From: Nemertoderma westbladi
Taxonomy: Eukaryota > Xenacoelomorpha > Nemertodermatida > Nemertodermatidae
Assembly: GCA_032718475.1 (NCBI GenBank)
Contig: JAUCBJ010000597.1
Location: 1 to 64,000 of the forward strand
DNA length: 64,000 bases
Reading direction: 5' to 3'
This document shows positions 11,336 through 24,400 of this stretch, piece after piece. Positions within the stretch are counted from its first letter, which is position 1. Every line of letters starts with the position of its first letter. A program made the translations under genes and the position numbers. A model generated the notes under the pieces. That model was given only the letters and a program-made list of their open reading frames with translations. It was not told the origin of the DNA and made no database searches.

Positions 11336-13035
11336 CAGCGCCCATCAAGCTTCTTGTAGCGTGTCTCTGCAGGGTGATGCTGGATCATGACTGGATCAGA
11401 TGTAACAATAGCTATATATCACCTCATTGCTCATTATGTGCATCATGTGCAATGGTGTGCACCCCGGACAGCATCCTGGTATATGGACCATCCAGAGACC
11501 TGGTGTCTCCAACATTTAGATCCCACCCACCATATGGGCTGCCATACTTCCATAGAGCAGCGTACTGTAGGCCCACTGCTACATGGAAAGGACGCGCCTT
11601 TAAAGAGCACGAGATATCACTGCAGCCTCCTCTAAAGTATATAACAGTTTCTGTGCTCCGACCAATGTCTCTGATAGTAGACCAAGGTCGTCAGTAAACT
11701 CAAGATTGGTTAGTGGTTAAGCCTAATGAAACAACTGTATAATAACTGTAACACTTCGACCCGTTTCCAAACTCGCGATTTTACAACGTCTGGCTGCACT
11801 GTTGGAAGGTCCAGTAAGAAAAGTTGCATGCTACATATCTTCGGTTTTGGATTTGTATCAAGATTGATTTCTCTTAACAATTATTCTTTAGATATCCTAT
11901 ATGTACAGGTTCTTTAATGTTTTTGGATGGAAGTCTATTTCGTTGCTGGAACTCGGGCACTGTTTGTAAATAATCGCCAGGTTGTCGATGGAACTTTCTA
12001 TCTAAAATCCCAGTTTTCCTTAACAAATTTATCTGTACCCAACCCACCTTTTGGGATCGAAACGTAATCTGCTGTCTTAACAGCACTCTGTCTAACCCCC
12101 CTCTAGCGGGAGTGTTGGCAGACTACTTTTGGATCAAAACGTGACCAACTGGCGACTCAGCAATCTCCTTGGCTACCCAATCAGGACGCGTCCTTGGAAG
12201 GTATTTAAGGCGCTGCTCTCCACTTTTCTTCACTTTCAAGTCGACAACCTGGTGCCTTGTGCAAACTCCTGCTGCAAAGTTTAGTGATTTAATTGTTTTA
12301 TCTTCTATTTCCTTATTATTCATCGAATTATTAAAAATAAACTCAGTTATCGCACTCATCTCAAAATCAACTTTTTCAACTTTCACCTTAAGAAATCTTC
12401 TACTTCTACATTGGGAGCCGTCACATAGTTGCACTCCCTTGGCAACTAACGTTGCTATACTACATCGAAGGACTCTCTCTACATCTCTCATCGCCCTGTT
12501 TGCCACACTGTTTTTAGTTTTGATGTTTTGTGTTTAATTGAACATAGATACTACCTAAATGGACTACAGTATAACGGTTTATAATTGTGTAATAATGCTA
12601 CTGTACATCCCCTTCCCCTTCCCCTTGTATTTGTATTTAGTTAAAGAAATGGTGACGGGACAGTACAGTATGTTTTGTATATTTGACATGATTGTAGTCA
12701 ATAATAATATACGGTAAATAATCTTACAATTAGAATACAATGGCTATCGTCAATGGTGAAGACTCAAGTTTATTATTGTTACTAAGTTATTGATTACTTT
12801 GTGACGTTCCGTCCTATAGGCCTCTAACGCTGCAAAGTGGTACTTTTCCGTCTACTGTAGGCCTAGGGTGAGATTATCAGAATTTTCTGTCTGCAGCAGA
12901 ACGCAGATAGGTTACAGTACCGTTATTGTTTTATTCAAATATTGTTATACTGTAGCTAGGCTGCATTAATGTAGGCCCTATACTGTAGCTGAAAATGCTT
13001 TATTTATGTATTACGATATTCATAATTCGATTTAG

Positions 13036-13188
13036 GTTGCAATATTATTCAAGGAAGCATACATATCATGCAAGAATCGTTTATAGGTGAAGCCAACATA
13101 ACTGTTAATGATCTGGAAGATAACCTAGAAGACATAACTGATATTACGGGTTATTTTGCAATAATGACGGATTATCCGCCAGAAACGT
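13036..13188 (+). CDS. EGFR: EGFR-like receptor, exon 3 in window (second L domain, first part)
   Basis: The exon is 153 bases, phase 1 to 1, between acceptor atttag and donor GTGAGT. It encodes CNIIQGSIHIMQESFIGE and ends with a DITGYFAIMTDYPPET segment. The pattern of a C-x3-G-x-(I/L)-x-(I/L) opening, then an I-T-G-(Y/F) strand, matches the start of receptor L domain 2, the leucine-rich ligand-binding lobe of ErbB receptors. Phase 1 matches both neighbours exactly. Confidence 0.9.
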
Positions 13189-14197
13189 GTGAGTTACATT
13201 TAATTTCTTAATTGAAATGACCGCGAAAAAGGAAACACATATAGTCTAGTACCGGTGGGTATAAATGGAAAAATCCAAAAAATTTGACCATATTATTATA
13301 CTTCTCATTTTCTGTTTCTTTCCTTGACAACATTGATTTTATATAGCAACTAACCTAATTAGTGGCAGATTTTCCACAAATTTGGTACAAACAATCTCTA
13401 ATCCAATCGCTCTGTATCACTTCACTATGCACTATTTATTTATGCACTACCTATTTATTTACCAGTGCAACGAAAATTTATCAAATTATTTAATTTAACC
13501 TGCTCTTAAACCACCTGGACAACCTGAAACAAGTTTGTAATTGAAGACCATAGCATGAACGAACATAACTAAATAACTAAAAAATTTTTGAACATGTGAA
13601 GGGGTGACTTCTGCAGCCGTACAAAAAATGTATAAACATGTCTAATATTGGTCATTCCTTGAATCTAATGAAGATTTATCATCTAATTTTAATCTATTAA
13701 ACAAGCTCAAACACGACGTTAGGCCTTCGCGCTGCACGTGGCGGTACCGGAAAACTGGCAGAAGATTACTGTCCCCACTAATACGCAGCCTGTGGATGGT
13801 CTACGGTCTAGCACGTGGCCCTATATCTGAAAAGTTGCAGCTTGAACTGATAACAAATACTGTAACGAAATAAAAGAAGGTTTTCACTTTCAGACATATG
13901 CCACGTTTCAGCTTAAACAGATTAATATCAAGGGAAAGGTGGAAGGTTTTCACTTTCAGATATTTCGCCTTCTAGCGGCAGACTGGAAAACCGCAGACCG
14001 ATAACCGACGCTACGAAGACACAGGGTGTGGTCTAGCACATATCTGACAAGTTTCAGCTTGAATGGATCATAAATAACGGAAATGGGTCAATTAAAACTT
14101 CAGACGGAGTGCCCCCTTTGGATGACACATTTCATGTTTAATGTAGAAATATTCATTACAATAAAATATATTAGCTTTATTGTTTTTGTTTTAACAG
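13189..14197 (+). other. Receptor intron, 1.0 kb, with degenerate internal duplication
   Basis: Two related stretches, roughly 13735-13880 and 13930-14080, share the blocks ggttttcactttcaga and ggtctagcac in a similar order. This looks like an old imperfect duplication of about 200 bp. No ORF or known element is recognised. Confidence 0.5.
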
Positions 14198-14463
14198 TCC
14201 CCACAGACGCACCCGAAAGTGTGCCGAAGTCACTTTCGTTTTTAAGGAACTTGAAGATCATCCACGGTCGCGGTACACTGTATGGTACGGTACACTCTCT
14301 CGCGATAGCATATCGTGGAGATTACTTGGGGTTGCAATCGTTGACAAAAGTGCGAGCCGGGAATCTTATGGTATTAATACCAGATAAATTAGCTTGCTAT
14401 GGTAACCAGTCATTTTATGACAACTTAGTTGTTAACAAGTCAACTCAAAGTATAACATATATG
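14198..14463 (+). CDS. EGFR: EGFR-like receptor, exon 4 in window (second L domain, second part)
   Basis: The exon is 266 bases, phase 1 to 0, between acceptor ttttaacag and donor GTAAGT. It encodes a stretch with LSFLRNLKIIHGRG, then YLGLQSLTKVRAGNLMVL and an NQSFYDN segment. The L-x-N-L-x-I-I-x-G-R motif and the following L-G-L-x-S-L-x-x-(V/I) motif are hallmarks of L domain 2 in ErbB receptors. The tyrosine- and glycosylation-rich end precedes the second cysteine-rich domain. Confidence 0.93.
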
Positions 14464-17351
14464 GTAAGTAAATATATTTAGTTACCGTAGGCTACGGTAC
14501 TACTGTAGAAAACACAGTTGGTAAATACTGTAGGATCTTCATAAGAGTAATGTGTGACATCCAACGTTACTCCAACATTTGCCGACACCGTCAAAATGTA
14601 AGAAGAAAGACTGGATTCCACCAAACATTAAACCTTAAATAAATAAATTGGAGTTGAGCTGTTAAAGATGTAATATGGTTTTGTTCAGATTTGGAAAACG
14701 CTGGTATAGCGCTGGTTCAACCCCCGGTGACGCGCTTTCTCATTTTTTCCATTTCTGAACGAAACCATAATATTAAACCTTAAATCACCGACCCCGAAAT
14801 TCCTCGTAATGATAATTTTAGCATGGTGGTTGGTGGTGTGCAGTCTTACTGTAGTTATTATTTTCTTGTTCTTACTGTAGATTCTTTAGGTTTTTTAGCC
14901 AATTTTCACCCAAATTTGTGAACTCTCCAGAAGTTTTTACAAAATGAGTTTTGTTGAAATATTATTGTAAATTTACATTTGTTTAGGGCCTATATAATTA
15001 CATTTTGGTTCAAAATATTACGAAATTATTTTTATGATCGATTATACAGTAATGCACGATTAAATGGTGTTTCAAAATCTGAAAACAGCTATTTAATAGC
15101 TAATTTTAGTTAAGTTATAATAACAATTTCCATTTAGGAAGACCTATTGAAATTACTAGTACTATGCATAAAGAAGGGTAAGCTCCTATCTCCAAATATT
15201 TTTTAAAAATCCTAACTACTTCTACAATTTTTGAGCAACTACTGTAGTCTGAAAATTTATGTGGGTGTCCATATAGATTTTTGTGGATGTCCTTCATAAA
15301 AGTATCAGACAACTTTTTGAAATTTTTAGTTAATAAAATGTAATATTATTTATAACAAACCAAAATTTAGCATAAATTTGCAGCGCCACCTGGCGGCGTA
15401 GGTTCATTTTCACTGAATTTCGTCTTATACTGTAGTTATGTTGCCAAATCCTTGATCTGTCATATAAAAAAACTTTCCTGTAATTAAATTTAAAACCCTA
15501 AGACTTCGGGTTTTAAGGTATTAACTAATATTATAGCGAAAAATAAATTGTTCTGAGTTCTGACCTGTCATGTAGAATAGCATCTTAGGTGCGTATATTC
15601 CAAATTATAGCCAAAACAAAACCATTTTGAAACGCTGAGCGTGATAAATCGAAAAGTTGTCCGAAAATGGTGTACCAACCCCCCCCCCCCCCCCCTTAAA
15701 ATGAATATAATTAATTAATATTAATTACCGGTAATTTAATTAAAAGTCATTTAATTTTTTAGAAATTTTAATTAGGCCCAATAAAAGTGGTGGTAAAAAA
15801 AACTGGGGTTCTGGCTTTCAAATATTTTTTTTTCTATTTTATCATCGCCATGCTGATTCCAAAAAACAGGTTACAACTTCTGAAAATAAAGCATAACAAA
15901 GGAGATTAGTTTTACGTTAAAAAATAAAAATTTTGGCTCCGGTCGCTAAAGCGGCGTTAAAATTGAATTTTATTTTTGAAAATCTTACATAATTTAATAT
16001 AGTCCACCCAAAATGTATCTTACACTTTTATACTTATTTGCTTTTTGGGGCAGTATGTATTTCAAAATGTTGACTTCCAATAAGCAAGTACCTATCCACC
16101 CCCCCCCCCCCCCCCCCCCCCCCCCTTAAAAAATCTGCAATTTTTGAAGATTCAAAGGTGCGGGGTCCAAAAAAGTTGGTAAATACTGCACAACACTCGC
16201 TGTTTTTTATTTTGTTAGTTAGTAAATATAATTATTTGTAATGCCCTACTGCTACGGTAATTGTATATTGTCTTACTGTAAAGCTCAGTTCACAGATACA
16301 CTTCACGGTGACATCGCTGTCAAAGTGCAGTGCATCCGCTTGAACCGGGCGTACTGCAGTTACAGTACTGATGCATGATATAGCAGCAGACTGGCAGAAA
16401 TACTGATGTATGTATGATGTACTGCTAGGCCTACTGTACTGGCCTGATGTGGATGTGGAACCTAAAATCCTAAATATAAACGGAGAAAAACTAAAAAAAA
16501 TTACTGAACATTGAACAAGTAAAGAAACTGACATAATGAAACAATATGCAATACCGGTAGACCGCTTCACCCTGCTCCTGCTTTCACCTTTTATTCTGTT
16601 ATTATTTTAATTCTGTACACATGTCCAATGTCAGCATGTACAGCTGTCAGCTGTAGGCCTAATTCAATAATTGGAGTACAGGAGCTATAGGCCTACTGCT
16701 ATATGCAATACTGCAGTACTGCAATACACAATATAGTACAGTACAGTACAGTACACAGTCAGACAGTAGTAGGAAGTAGGGTAGGGTGTACGTACACAGT
16801 CTGACAGTGCTGCAGTGCAGTGCAGGCTGCAGTGAGACAGTACCGCGTACCGGTACGGGCGGTACCTGTACTCAGTACCAGCCACCAGAGTACTGTCTGA
16901 CCTGATCTGCTGATTGTCAGACTGTCTGACTGCACCGGTACCGATATCTTCAATCTTCCGAGATATTACTGTATCAGCACAATCAGAGTATTACAGTATT
17001 ACAGTATTAGACTGCTTGACTCGATTGGACAGACCAGCAGACAGTACATCTAGTAACAGTAGACAATGCTGCAATGACAGAATGACGGCACTTACTGACT
17101 AACCTGCTGACGGTGAACATTCAGCACAGACAGACCGACAAGACAACGGACAACCCAGCAACCACAAGGCCACAACCTTACAACCAAGAACCGAATCATT
17201 AGAACGTACTGCCTTAAGTCTCAGACAGTGCAGTGACATTGACATAGTATATAGCCATTTTCTTGTATTATTCACCCATAGCAGCATAGTACTCACTGCT
17301 GTACCAACTGGTACTGGTACCTACTGACCTACGTTATTATAAATAAGGAAA
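14464..17351 (+). other. Receptor intron (left part) upstream of nested RRM gene
   Basis: No gene is seen. C homopolymers of roughly 17 and 36 bases lie near 15678-15695 and 16089-16125. From 16240 to 17100 the sequence is dense in cagtac/gtactg and cagactgtctg-type short motifs. This patch could act as 5' flank or 5' UTR of the nested gene at 17352, but no core promoter is clear. A TATA-like string at 17338-17345 lies too close to the ATG to serve it. Confidence 0.5.
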
Positions 17352-18419
17352 ATGCCGAGCCCTGAAAGAAATCGGACGCGAGGAGCGAGACGTCCTCGAC
17401 CTTATGACAATCCCTCCGAACGCGGTAAATCCTCCCACAGAGTGTTCCTAAGCAACCTTCCTTATGATCTCCGATGGCCAGACCTCAAAGACATATTCCG
17501 GGACAAGGTAGGCGAGGTTGGACACGTGAACCTACAGCTGAGCGAAGATGGGAGGACGAACAAAGGGATCGGTTGGGTAGAGTTGACAAACGCTGAGGAC
17601 GTCGAGAAAGCCATCGACGTGCTCAATCGTACCGAGGTTAAAGGCCGGAAGATAATCGTTAGACAAGAGACGTCTAGGGATCGGGAGCGGTTGCGAGAGA
17701 CCAGCGAAGATGTCCGTCGTCAACGGATGCCGTACGCCGGGATGGAGCCGACGCTTGGGGGCGGGGGGATGGGGTTCCCAGGGGGCACTGGAGGCGGAGG
17801 GGGGCTCCTAGGGGGCGGGGGGCTAAGCCAAATCGCCATGCTGCTGCAGCCCCATCTCGCGGACGCGTTGTCCGGCGGCGGGACCAACTGCACGATCTTC
17901 GTCGCGAATCTCGAGTACGGCATCGCGTGGCAGAAGCTCAAGGATATCTTCAAGGTGGCGGGTCGGGTGCGGCGGGTCGATTTGAAGGAGGATAACGCGG
18001 GTAAAAGTCGAGGGTGCGGCACAATCGAGTACAGCAACCCGGAAGAGGCGATACGAGCGGTCTCGATGTTCCACGGACAAATACTAAACGGGCGGCCCAT
18101 GTCGGTCCGACTGGACGACATGGGGGGTAGAGGGGAGCGTGATCGATATGCCCCCCCTCGGGGGGACCGAGGTAGGCCCCCTCCCCGGGGGGAACTCGAT
18201 TTCAAGCCGCCCAGAGAGGCCGACTTTATGCCACATCGGCCTCCTCCCATGGATTATATGCCTCGGGAGGATCCGTTGATGGGTTTGGGTCGGTTGGACA
18301 ACCCGCTGTTGGGTCAGTTGGCGGGTCTCCTCCAGTTGGCCGCATCCCGCGGTGTCGGGGATGTTTACGAGGACCGGAGGGATTACGGTTACCGTGGGGG
18401 CCCCAGGTACGGTCGTTAG
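17352..18419 (+). CDS. HNRNPM: Intronless two-RRM RNA-binding protein, hnRNP M/MYEF2-like
   Basis: The ORF is a single exon of 355 codons starting ATGCCGAGCCCTGAAAG. RRM1 spans about residues 28-106 (RNP2 VFLSNL, RNP1-like KGIGWVEL). RRM2 spans about 180-255 (RNP2 IFVANL, RNP1 RGCGTIEY). The RGCG form of RNP1 is typical of the hnRNP M/MYEF2 family of nuclear pre-mRNA-binding proteins. A glycine-rich linker (about residues 135-160) separates the RRMs. An Arg/Gly/Pro-rich tail with RGD/RGG-like clusters follows and ends GGPRYGR. Vertebrate hnRNP M has three RRMs, so this is a shorter form. The gene lies on the same strand inside an intron of the receptor gene. Having no introns in a family that normally has many, plus GC-rich sequence unlike the flanks, suggests an old retrocopy kept open by selection. 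No terminal poly(A) tract or target duplication was seen. Confidence 0.85.
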   Translation: MPSPERNRTRGARRPRPYDNPSERGKSSHRVFLSNLPYDLRWPDLKDIFRDKVGEVGHVNLQLSEDGRTNKGIGWVELTNAEDVEKAIDVLNRTEVKGRKIIVRQETSRDRERLRETSEDVRRQRMPYAGMEPTLGGGGMGFPGGTGGGGGLLGGGGLSQIAMLLQPHLADALSGGGTNCTIFVANLEYGIAWQKLKDIFKVAGRVRRVDLKEDNAGKSRGCGTIEYSNPEEAIRAVSMFHGQILNGRPMSVRLDDMGGRGERDRYAPPRGDRGRPPPRGELDFKPPREADFMPHRPPPMDYMPREDPLMGLGRLDNPLLGQLAGLLQLAASRGVGDVYEDRRDYGYRGGPRYGR

Positions 18420-19578
18420 GAAGCCATCGTATCACTCTGTCCAGCGATTTATTCTTTACTTACTGCAATAGATTTTGATACTGTTAGATATTTGTTTGCA
18501 ACAACAGCTCAACGCATTGCAACGGGAGTTTCCTTACCGGGTAGTTCACTCAACGGCTCAAAATCGATTTGTATTCTCTCAGTTTGGCTTCATCGCGTTG
18601 TATTTTATTCGTTGTTTTTTTATCGAATTGATCCCTTTATTAATTAATTCTTTATGTTTGACAAACTCTGGACTTAATTCATTTAAGGCGAATTGGTTTC
18701 TGATTGTCAAATTTGGTCGATTCTGGTTGAAACATTTGGTTTTAATTCTACCAAATGTTTGCTCAAGGTCTATTTATTCATACAGAATTGGGTTGTTCGA
18801 TTTATAACTGCATTCACAGTGTGAAATACTATTCGGAATCTATCATAATTTGTTCTATATGATTTATGTAGATACACATGTTCAAACTTACTTTAATTGG
18901 CACTCCTTCCAGTTGATTACCTGTTTACTGGTTAAGATGCACTACACAAACTTCTATATATCCTCTCGCCTACTGACTAGACGTAGAACATAGTTTTACT
19001 AGATTCCTCTCATGGTCTGACTACATCCTACTACTTATCTAGTAAGAATACAATTTACAACTGTACAGACTAGTACTGTTAATGTTCTTCCAATATAATT
19101 AATAGTCTTAGAGAGTCTAGGAGAGGTTAGATCACAATTAGAGATGCCATATTGTACTTGACTGGGGTCTCCAAAACAAAACCCAAGTGATGGTTATCAG
19201 TCAGCTATATGGTTAATAGTTTATATTGGGAACTTATTATAATTCACTGATTATTTAATTCGGGAAGATTTGATTGAATTATTAAATTTATTTGCACATA
19301 ACTATTATCCCATGATTCTTCCCTCCATTGTATCTAACTGCTCTAATATTAACAATAATTATTCTGGCTGCCTTTCTATATTCTGAGGCTCTTATAGTTC
19401 AAAGTTGTTGGATCGTCGGTGTTTATTGTCATTCATTTTGGTGTTTATCTTTTTTTTGTTGAATTTTATTCTCTCGTTCTACTGCACTATTATATTAAAT
19501 ATATATTTGTAATGATATAAGAATACAACTTCAGTGTATTAACTGTTAGTAACATTTTTTCTCGTTTCAATTCTTTCC

Positions 19579-19584
19579 AATAAA
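19579..19584 (+). terminator. Candidate poly(A) signal AATAAA for the RRM gene
   Basis: A canonical AATAAA lies within ttccaataaaggag, about 1.16 kb after the stop codon of the nested RRM gene. The following sequence is moderately GT-rich. This is a plausible 3' end but cannot be confirmed without transcripts. Confidence 0.3.
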
Positions 19585-20611
19585 GGAGACAACATCTAGT
19601 GAATCCTCTCGTGTGGAATTTTTCGGGAATCTTACAACTCTCGGCATTTCTCTATAATAACTGACTCGAAAAAGTATTTTATTCAAACCGTGTTGTCGTG
19701 GTTCCCCTCATTCCAAATTTTGTTCAGAATTTTCTCATTTTAATAAATATTATGTGGAGAAAGTCGATTGCTAATTCTGTTTGTTAAAAATAATATGCAT
19801 GTCTCGGTCTCCTTTGCTTTACAACATTCATTCAAAAATACGGGTGTTGGTTGACCACATGACATTCGTTCACTTATCACCGCTCCTGGATTGGTGTCCA
19901 TTGCTTGTGATAGTTGTGTTTGGTGTCTCTGATGAACCATGGACAATTGGCCATTTCATTCCAATAATTTGTCCGCGTTAGCTTAGCATTAAAACGGACC
20001 CTTCTGATTTGTCTGTAGTTTCTTCAGTTGTAATCATCTCAGCCTACAGGAAGCCGACATTATTTATTGCATTGGATATGATAATCTTCACTACGAAAGT
20101 TGCAGCTGCAGTGGCATTAATAGCGCCATTTCTGAATAAATTTATCGAAAAATTCGTTATCGTAAAAAATAATTGTATTAAAATTGATTTTCTGTACCGC
20201 ACTTTGGTGTCGTTTTTAGATTTCTCTTCTCATTAACTGCGGGTGGTGTCCTTCCTATAGAAACATCGTGATTTATGGGAGATAAAATGCGGTAAAGTGA
20301 TCTGCGGAGCTGTTGTATCCGTCAGCACTTTGTTAACTACTGGTACACTAAAATTGCAGTTGGGTTAGGAGTCTAGGCATAAATAGCGGCTAACGGTTTG
20401 GCCGCTACTATATTTAATTCAACAATGTAGTTTTATTGTTTGCAGTGGACAAGGAGATGATGATAGGTAATATTAAAATTATAATGAAAAATACCGTCAT
20501 GAGAAAAAGAATCACATATAATTTAATTATGTTATTTTACTTTTTTCCCCTGGAGTTTATTAGCCTGTACTTGTAACTCTACAATACTGAATCCAAATAA
20601 CTTAATTTTCA

Positions 20612-20882
20612 CCCATGTGAAGAATTCTAGGTTTTCGGTGGGAATTTGAATGAAAATTTATATATGAAAATTTTAAATTTTTATTAAATTAGTCCCTATC
20701 AAGAACGCTTATTTCTATATCATTGCCTGGACATTTACTAATTAGTTTGTTGTTTTGGTTAGATTCAGCCCTTTCAGCATTAGCAAGTTAAAAAATACAG
20801 ATTCAGCACTAAAAACACAGGGTTTTTAGTGAAAACTTGGCGTTCTTCACATAGTGGTCAACTGCAAAGTGCTTCACATGGG
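20612..20882. mobile_element. MITE-like inverted-repeat element, about 271 bp
   Basis: The left end cccatgtgaag (20612-20622) is the exact complement of the right end cttcacatggg (20872-20882). Interior blocks (gtgaagaattc/gttttc and gaaaac/gttcttcac) form a second, imperfect inverted pair. The interior holds tttgttgttttggttag, shared with dispersed repeats at 6774-6798, 8524-8582 and 9080-9149. A related right half lies at 6822-6914. No target duplication is evident. Confidence 0.45.
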
Positions 20883-21265
20883 CCGAACTTGTTCTGGGGT
20901 TGTCCCGGCAACTTCTGTAAACAAATAATATTACTGTCATCAATAAGCTCCCACCAACTATCAGACTGTCTTGGGTGCATGCAGCAATTTCAAACTCTAA
21001 AATTTGCAATATGTAATGCTTCATCAAACGAAATATTTATTTTATATATTATAATATTTTTGAAAATATATATTTTTTTGTTTTATTTTTGCGAGTAATC
21101 AGCAGTAATTTGGGTCGAGTTTCCCCTGGAGAGGCATGAATATTGATTGCTTCTAAGTCCCCGCTACCTTACACATTAAACTTTTTTTGAAACATCAAAA
21201 GTTTCGTCACCGTTTTTCATCAAGTTTCGTAGTGTAGCACTTAACATTTTGAATTATATGTTTAG

Positions 21266-21459
21266 AGTTACTCGATTGATGTAAATGATACCGCGGTGTG
21301 TTCCCCTTGTTACCAAGAATGCGACGTTCGCGATCTTGGTTGTTGGGGCCCTGGCCCAGAGAACTGTAAGCGATGTCAACAGTTCGCCCTCAATCGAACT
21401 TTGGACAAATTGTTCCCCAACCCCGATAAATGTGTCTCATCATGTGATACAGACAATGG
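21266..21459 (+). CDS. EGFR: EGFR-like receptor, exon 5 in window (second cysteine-rich region)
   Basis: The exon is 194 bases, phase 0 to 2, between acceptor tttag and donor GTAAGT. It encodes AVCSPCYQECDVRDLGCWGP, then GPENCKRCQQF and DKCVSSCDTDNG. The C-x2-C-x3-C-x6-GCWGPGPENC motif is the diagnostic opening of the second cysteine-rich domain (domain IV) of ErbB receptors. The split glycine codon is completed in the next exon, 23.6 kb away, across the intron that contains the Polinton. Confidence 0.95.
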
Positions 21460-24400
21460 GTAAGTCAATGATAATGTGATTACTGCAATTAGGCCTATGT
21501 AATGGAATTTCTACAGTAGGCCAACCCCCGACATGCAATTAAAATTTCCTGATTACAACTGACAAAACATACACCAAAAAGTTAACAATATTAAAAAGTT
21601 TCAAAAATGATATTTTTGGATGTTTGATGGTCTTTATGGTGTCAAATGTGGTGCTGCAAAAGTTGCCATTAACTTGAGAATGAAACATCGGAATCACCAA
21701 AAAAGTTCCTTAAATCTGATGAAAAAAAGACTGGGATGAACCAATCACCCCCCCCCCCCCCCCTCAAAATTAAATACATGGAATGAGTATGGGCTCCAGT
21801 GTTGCAACGGGATCCCGGTTTTCGGGATCGGGATTTTTAATATTATTGCGGCCCTACTCTTCCAAAATTTAAAATAACTATCTACCCTGCCCTGTATAGA
21901 AATATAAAAAATTTCGAGAAATCTCATGCAGAGGCGTAGCGAGGGGGGGGGGTGTTCCTCCAGGCGCACTCACCCGGGGGCGCTGAAATGCCAGGCAAAT
22001 GTCAGGGTATTCTTGTAAAAATAAGACAAATCAGTAAAAAGTCAGGGATTGTGATACAGTATATACACATACCGGTACAGGACATATTTCATAAGCGAAA
22101 AATGTAAAAATTTTCTCTGCTCGCTTCGCTCGCCATTCAATATACAGTATTATAATTTCATTATATCAAACTTATGTATAATAGATTTTACAAGTGTCCC
22201 TTCTAGTGTTTTTATAATATAGCAATTCATGTATGTAGGTAAAATAAAACCGTTAGGTACCTATTATTATACTTTTGAACAACCCCCCACTATCCAGTAA
22301 GCAACCGAGGGTGGACTCTCTATAGCCGAGGGGCACTTGTATAATAACTAATAATCACGAACCCCGTCCTCTTATAATATCACCTAACTCTGCAGTAGTC
22401 AGTAGCAATAGTAGTAATAGTAGTTAGTAGTGGTAGTAAGAAGAATAAGAGTGAGAAAGAGAGAGAGAAAGAGAGGGAGAGTGAGAGGAAGTAGAGTAGA
22501 ATAAGATACGGATTCATAATTATTTTATCAAACTCATGTACTACTTACTTCATTCAATGTGCCAATTGTAATAATAATTAAACATTACTCTGATTACCCT
22601 GGGTTTAGCCCCATAAGATATTATACTGACGTATTTTATATTAATATATCCATGCGAGTAAACAAGAAGTGAAGTAAATGTTTATTATTATAGTTTTAAA
22701 AATTGAATGATATACCCAAGATAGTGAAATAGATAATATACCACAAATTGCCATTTGATCAGATGTATCAAAGCGGCGTCTCTAGTATAATACAATTCAC
22801 TCTGTTATACAATGTAAATATACTAAATCTATTTATAAATATATTATGAGCCCTACATTGTATATTTCTCCTACAGGTAGACAATGTAGTATGTTAAAAC
22901 TTGATATAATTTGGTATAATGTATAACATATTACAAATAAGACTGAGGCAGCTAAACTATATTGCAAAGAAATCAAATATCCTAAAGTAATATACTAGAC
23001 CCTCCCTCCACCCTATAAATAGTGTTCACCACCTACCCCACCCACCACCCTTATTACTACATAATAATGAAAGATAGTACTGGCGCTCCGGTCACTCCGT
23101 TCCCTCCGCTGGTGAGGTTAAGTACTAGGTTTTGACACTATGCAAAATCCGAGCACAGAGTTAGAAGCGCATTGGATAGGCGAACATTTCTTGCAGTGAA
23201 AGTATTTCCATATATGTTATAATTTTCGAGATAGTCAGACATGAGTAGCAAAAATTTGAATTTTTTTTTGGTAAAGTCTGATTTCACCGGTACCTGTCAT
23301 CCGAAATATGGATTATGATATATCGTTAGATGCGGGTCCACTAACTGTACATTCACATTTTTTCAAGAAAAAAATTCGATCAAGGGTTTTCGAAATATTT
23401 TCGAATTACCGGAAGCAGACTTTGGACGACCATATCTCCGGTACCGGTAGGCCTATTGAGTCGAAATTTTTTTTAATCTACTTAGAACACTCCAGTGAAT
23501 GTTTTTTAGTTTGAAAGTTTTGCCCCAAAATGCTTAGAAGTAATTTCGAAAAAACTGATCATTTCGCGATCATGATCTTTTGACCCCCTAGAATTGAACT
23601 TTTTTATGGTCAAATTTTGGCTACCCCCCCTAATTCGAGGGTGAGGAATCTTTTTGTAATGTTAAGTTTTTTCATACGGTGAACTCACAGGACTTGGTCT
23701 TCGAAATAAAACCGAAAACATGATCTTTCCTGATCATGGCCTGATCAAATCGCTTTTTGAAAATTTCGAAATGCTTAAAAGTTGCCCCTTCTTAATAGAA
23801 GTCGATTAGTAAAAAAAAAATCGGGGGTCTCAAACAAAGTTTTCGAGAAAATCGGGAAAAACCGAAAAACACGATCTTTTATGATCAGGAAGCTGATCTC
23901 GAGAACCAGTTGACCGATCGAGCCAATTTTTTTTTTAATCAACTCAGAATAGACCATTGAACATTTCTTACAATGAATGTTTATTAGAAAAATGCTTAGA
24001 TTCGATTTTAAATATACTGATCTTTTCGCGATCATGATCTTGAGTTTTGACCCACTAGACTTGAACTTTTTTATGCCCAAATTTTGGCTACCCCCCATAA
24101 TTCGAAGGTGAGGAATCTTTTTGTGATGTTAAGTTTTTCCATACGGTGAACTCCCAGGACTTGGTCTTCGAAATAATACCGAAAACACGATCTTTTCTGA
24201 TCGCGGCCTGATCAAATCGCTTTTTGGAAATTTTGAAATGCTCAAAAGTTGCCCCTTCATCATAGAAGCCAATTCGTAAAAAAAAAATCGGGGGTCTCAA
24301 ACAAAGTTTTCGAGAAAATTTGAAAAAAACGAAAAACACGATCTTTAATGATCAGGTATCAGATCTCGAGAACCGGTTGTCCGATCGAGCCAATTTTTTT

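Larger units (their letters stand above)
10691..13035 (+). other. Receptor intron, 2.3 kb, with transposon debris
   Basis: The intron holds a SINE-like insertion with a target duplication (10705-10856) and a fragment of the 3' coding end of a non-LTR retrotransposon (about 11252-11335, minus orientation). Several ORFs of 60-130 codons on both strands (for example 11308-11697 and 12123-12506) overlap one another and show no recognisable domain, so they are not called as genes. Confidence 0.6.
18420..21265 (+). other. 3' flank of the RRM gene and rest of receptor intron
   Basis: The first kilobase after the stop is AT-rich, has no ORF above noise and probably contains the 3' UTR of the RRM gene. 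An inverted-repeat element follows at 20612-20882. Short ORFs (18475-18807, 20009-20236) show no domain and are not called. The intron ends in acceptor atgtttag. Confidence 0.5.

Noticed and set aside
11308-11697. 129-codon plus-strand ORF
   Set aside because: It overlaps the antisense of a LINE fragment and another ORF in a second frame; no domain.
12123-12537. Overlapping ORFs on both strands (127 and 122 codons)
   Set aside because: Neither shows a recognisable domain, splice context or codon bias, and they lie in an intron with transposon debris.
17338-17345. TATA-like string as promoter of the RRM gene
   Set aside because: It is only about 7 bases before the ATG, so transcription would start inside the coding region.
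17720-18435. Minus-strand ORFs (176, 85 and 69 codons) opposite the RRM gene
   Set aside because: Shadows of the GC-rich, glycine-coding sequence of the plus-strand gene.
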